Assembly (NCBI GenBank): GCA_017392525.1
Contig: JAFOVD010000027.1
Coordinates: forward strand, 1 to 64,000
Reading direction: 5' to 3'
DNA: 64,000 nucleotides
From: Lachnospiraceae bacterium
GTDB taxonomy: Bacteria; Bacillota; Clostridia; Lachnospirales; Lachnospiraceae
Shown: one piece after another, positions 62,035 to 64,000 of the stretch
How the letters are laid out: each line of letters opens with the position of its first letter
Numbering within the stretch: position 1 is the first letter of the stretch
Position numbers and translations under genes: made by a program
Notes under the pieces: generated by a model
The model's input: only the letters and a program-made list of their open reading frames with translations
Database searches by the model: none
Told to the model about the DNA's origin: nothing

Positions 62035-62961
62035 ATGACGACAGGGGAGAGAGAAGAGCAGATTCAGAACAGAAGAAATAAGAGAAAGAGGGTACAGAGA
62101 ATCAAGTCTATGATTGTATGGACGATTTCTCTTTGGATGATTATTTCTATATTGCTTTTGACATTTTTAACAATCAAAGTAATATCATTACAGCATCAGG
62201 TAAACGTGCTTTCTGCATCGCTTACTGATTCATCAACGACAGCATCTACTAAGACAGATTTATCCGATGCGTTGATTACTACAAAAAATGGTACGGCGGA
62301 GAGTAATCTGGCAGATGCAGATGACACTTTAAAGGTGTATTTAACATTTGATGACGGACCTAGTAATAATACAGATGAAATACTTGATATTTTGGATGAT
62401 TATGGGGTAAAGGCGACGTTTTTTGTAGTGGGAAAAACAGATGAGGAGTCTGTTGCCAGATATCAGCGAATTGTAAATGATGGGCATACAATTGGTATGC
62501 ATTCGTATTCACATCAGTATAGTGATATCTATTCATCACTTGATGCATTTCAAACAGATATGTCGAAAATTCAGAATTTGATTTATGATTCTACAGGCGT
62601 TGAATCCAATTTATATCGTTTCCCGGGAGGAAGCAGTAATAAAGTAAGTAATACGGATATGACAGAGTATATTCAGTATTTAAACAGTCAGGGAATTACT
62701 TATTATGATTGGAATGTATCTTGCGGCGATGCCACATCACAGGCATATACAGCCGATGAACTTGTTGAAAACGTTATGAATGATGTGGTAAAATATAAAA
62801 CGTCGGTGGTCTTACTGCATGATGCGGATTCTAAGACTCAGACAGTGCAGGCGTTGCCGAAATTGATTGAATCTTTACAGTCTGTGGGAGCAATGATTTT
62901 GCCTATTAGTGACGATACTACGGTAATTCAGCATGTTTCGTTACAGACTGATACAAACTAA
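62035..62961 (+). CDS. Membrane-anchored polysaccharide deacetylase (NodB family)
   Basis: 308 residues. A basic cytoplasmic N-terminus, one membrane helix (about 25-48) and an outer Ser/Thr-rich spacer precede the NodB domain: TFDDGPS (metal Asp and catalytic base), HSYSHQY (metal His pair), RFPGGS, DWNVSCGDA and VVLLHDA. All catalytic motifs are intact. The likely substrate is peptidoglycan GlcNAc or another cell-wall glycan. ATG 62035 lies 5 bases after GGAGGT; an in-frame GTG precedes it by one codon. Confidence 0.9.
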   Translation: MTTGEREEQIQNRRNKRKRVQRIKSMIVWTISLWMIISILLLTFLTIKVISLQHQVNVLSASLTDSSTTASTKTDLSDALITTKNGTAESNLADADDTLKVYLTFDDGPSNNTDEILDILDDYGVKATFFVVGKTDEESVARYQRIVNDGHTIGMHSYSHQYSDIYSSLDAFQTDMSKIQNLIYDSTGVESNLYRFPGGSSNKVSNTDMTEYIQYLNSQGITYYDWNVSCGDATSQAYTADELVENVMNDVVKYKTSVVLLHDADSKTQTVQALPKLIESLQSVGAMILPISDDTTVIQHVSLQTDTN

Positions 62962-62979
62962 GATGTTGGAGGAGAGAAC

Positions 62980-63768
62980 ATGGGATTTTTCAAGGACTTT
63001 AAAGAAGATTTCTCAGATGCCGTTAATGAATTAACACCAGGCGGCGAACCAGAAGAAAAAGATGATGTAATGGTCAATACTTTAGAGGGTGATATTGACG
63101 TTGACTCTGAACTTTCTAAGCTCGATGGACTTTTAGAGAAGGTTGCACAGAAGGTTGATGAACCGGCTGTACAGCAGGAAGTACAGACACCTATTGTTAG
63201 TACCCCAGTTGAAAATAAAGTTGAGAAAGTTGTGGAAAAGAAGGAGACAAGAAGAATGGACGTAAATACTACACCAGTTCAGAATACAAGAGCAGTGGCA
63301 GCACCTGCCGATGCTTCAGAAGAAAAGGCAGTTATCACTAGTGGAATGACAATCAACGGTGATTTGGAATCTACAGGTTCTATTGACGTTGAAGGTTTAA
63401 TCAAGGGAAATGTTACATGTAACGGTAAGCTTGTTGTTACAGGTACAATTCATGGAAATAGTAGTGCATCTGAAATTTTTGCTGATTCAGCAAAGATTGA
63501 AGGTGAAATCGCAGCTAGTGGAACAATCAAGGTTGCTGCTGGTTCAGTAATTATTGGAAATATTGCTGCAAGCTCTGCTGTAATTGCAGGTGCTGTAAAG
63601 GGTGATATCGATGTACAGGGACCTGTAGTTGTTGATACATCTGCAGTTGTTATGGGTAACATCAAGTCTCGTTCAGTACAGATCAATAACGGTGCTGTTA
63701 TTGAAGGTATGGTATCTCAGAGCTACGCTGATGTAGATATTGAAAGAGTATTTGAAGTTAACGAGTAG
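62980..63768 (+). CDS. Bactofilin-family polymer-forming cytoskeletal protein
   Basis: 262 residues. The N-terminus (MGFFKDFKEDFSDAVNEL) is an amphipathic segment suited to membrane contact, then an acidic/hydrophilic linker to about 115. The bactofilin beta-helix runs from VITSGMTINGDLESTGSIDV to about 250, with regular repeats such as IEGEIAASGTIKVAAG and GDIDVQGPVVV. It should self-assemble into filaments. The gene lies 18 bases after the deacetylase, suggesting a cell-wall context. GGAGG precedes the ATG. Confidence 0.88.
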   Translation: MGFFKDFKEDFSDAVNELTPGGEPEEKDDVMVNTLEGDIDVDSELSKLDGLLEKVAQKVDEPAVQQEVQTPIVSTPVENKVEKVVEKKETRRMDVNTTPVQNTRAVAAPADASEEKAVITSGMTINGDLESTGSIDVEGLIKGNVTCNGKLVVTGTIHGNSSASEIFADSAKIEGEIAASGTIKVAAGSVIIGNIAASSAVIAGAVKGDIDVQGPVVVDTSAVVMGNIKSRSVQINNGAVIEGMVSQSYADVDIERVFEVNE

Positions 63769-63781
63769 GAATTGATTTAAA

Positions 63782-64000
63782 ATGAAAAGAGTTTTATTAA
63801 AGTTAAGTGGTGAAGCACTGGCTGGTGAAAAACACACCGGTTTTGATGAAGCTACATGTTTGGAAGTAGCAGAACAGGTCAAGAAGATTGTAGATCAGGG
63901 AACAGAAGTAGGCATCGTAATTGGAGGTGGTAATTTCTGGAGAGGTCGTACAAGTGAGACAATTGATCGTACAAAGGCGGATCAGATTGGAATGCTTGCA
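63782..64000 (+). CDS. pyrH: Uridylate kinase, 5' part (continues past the window)
   Basis: 73 codons are visible. [19 protein letters not shown] and [15 protein letters not shown] match the amino acid kinase-fold UMP kinase PyrH, which makes UDP for pyrimidine metabolism. pyrH after rpsB-tsf is a common bacterial order, here separated by two cell-envelope genes. The ribosome binding site is weak (AGGA 11 bases before). Confidence 0.93.
   Translation, partial: MKRVLLKLSGEALAGEKHTGFDEATCLEVAEQVKKIVDQGTEVGIVIGGGNFWRGRTSETIDRTKADQIGMLA

Overview
The window is a chromosomal segment from a motile, low-to-moderate GC Gram-positive anaerobe, most likely a member of the Lachnospiraceae (Clostridia). 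The evidence is the gene content and order: an NfnAB-type ferredoxin oxidoreductase, CodY, a DUF5717/DUF5716-type cluster that I associate with gut Clostridia, DUF1292 and DUF5662 proteins, and a Bacillus/Clostridium-type fla/che gene order (flgB to sigma-D to swrB-like) running directly into rpsB-tsf-pyrH. I cannot assign a species.

Region 1 (1-7951) is housekeeping and redox: the end of a QueT-family permease, argS, two consecutive G3E (CobW-like) GTPases that look metal-related, the nfnA-nfnB pair, and a reverse-strand PLP aminotransferase that shares a bidirectional terminator with nfnB.

Region 2 (7952-14927) is a four-gene operon of poorly described proteins: a 1188-residue solenoid/beta protein, a degenerate Hsp70/actin-fold protein, a TPR-like protein and a membrane coiled-coil protein. 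It is the best candidate here for an undescribed system.

Region 3 (14928-26900) holds gltX, a short UvrD-type helicase, a convergent DUF1292 gene overlapping the helicase 3' end, a GlgX-like GH13 protein whose catalytic residues all appear to be replaced, a DUF5662 protein, the comM-dprA-topA cluster, and codY with a near-consensus CodY box beside its own promoter.

Region 4 (26901-60108) is a nearly complete fla/che supercluster, all on the + strand. The first transcription unit is flgB-flgC-fliE-fliF-fliG-fliH-fliI-fliJ-motE-like-fliK-flgD-TIGR02530-flgE and ends at a terminator. A 324-bp gap follows, then motA-motB-fliL-fliM-fliY-cheY-fliO-fliP-fliQ-fliR-flhB-flhA-flhF-flhG-pilZ-cheB-cheA-cheW-cheC-cheD-(small membrane protein)-sigD-(small protein)-swrB-like-(YceG-like fragment). 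Together these encode the rod/hook/basal body parts, export gate, stator, switch, polar/number control GTPases, the chemotaxis core and the flagellar sigma factor. Filament genes (fliC, fliD, flgK, flgL, fliS), flgM, flbD, cheR and receptors are not in this window. CheB is odd: its receiver phospho-acceptor Asp is Glu and the conserved Lys is Arg.

Region 5 (60109-64000) is rpsB with a strong promoter and a structured leader, tsf with its terminator, a membrane-anchored polysaccharide deacetylase, a bactofilin and the start of pyrH.

No tRNA, rRNA, CRISPR array, insertion sequence, prophage or integrase was seen. All functional calls rest on reading motifs and gene order; no database search was run.
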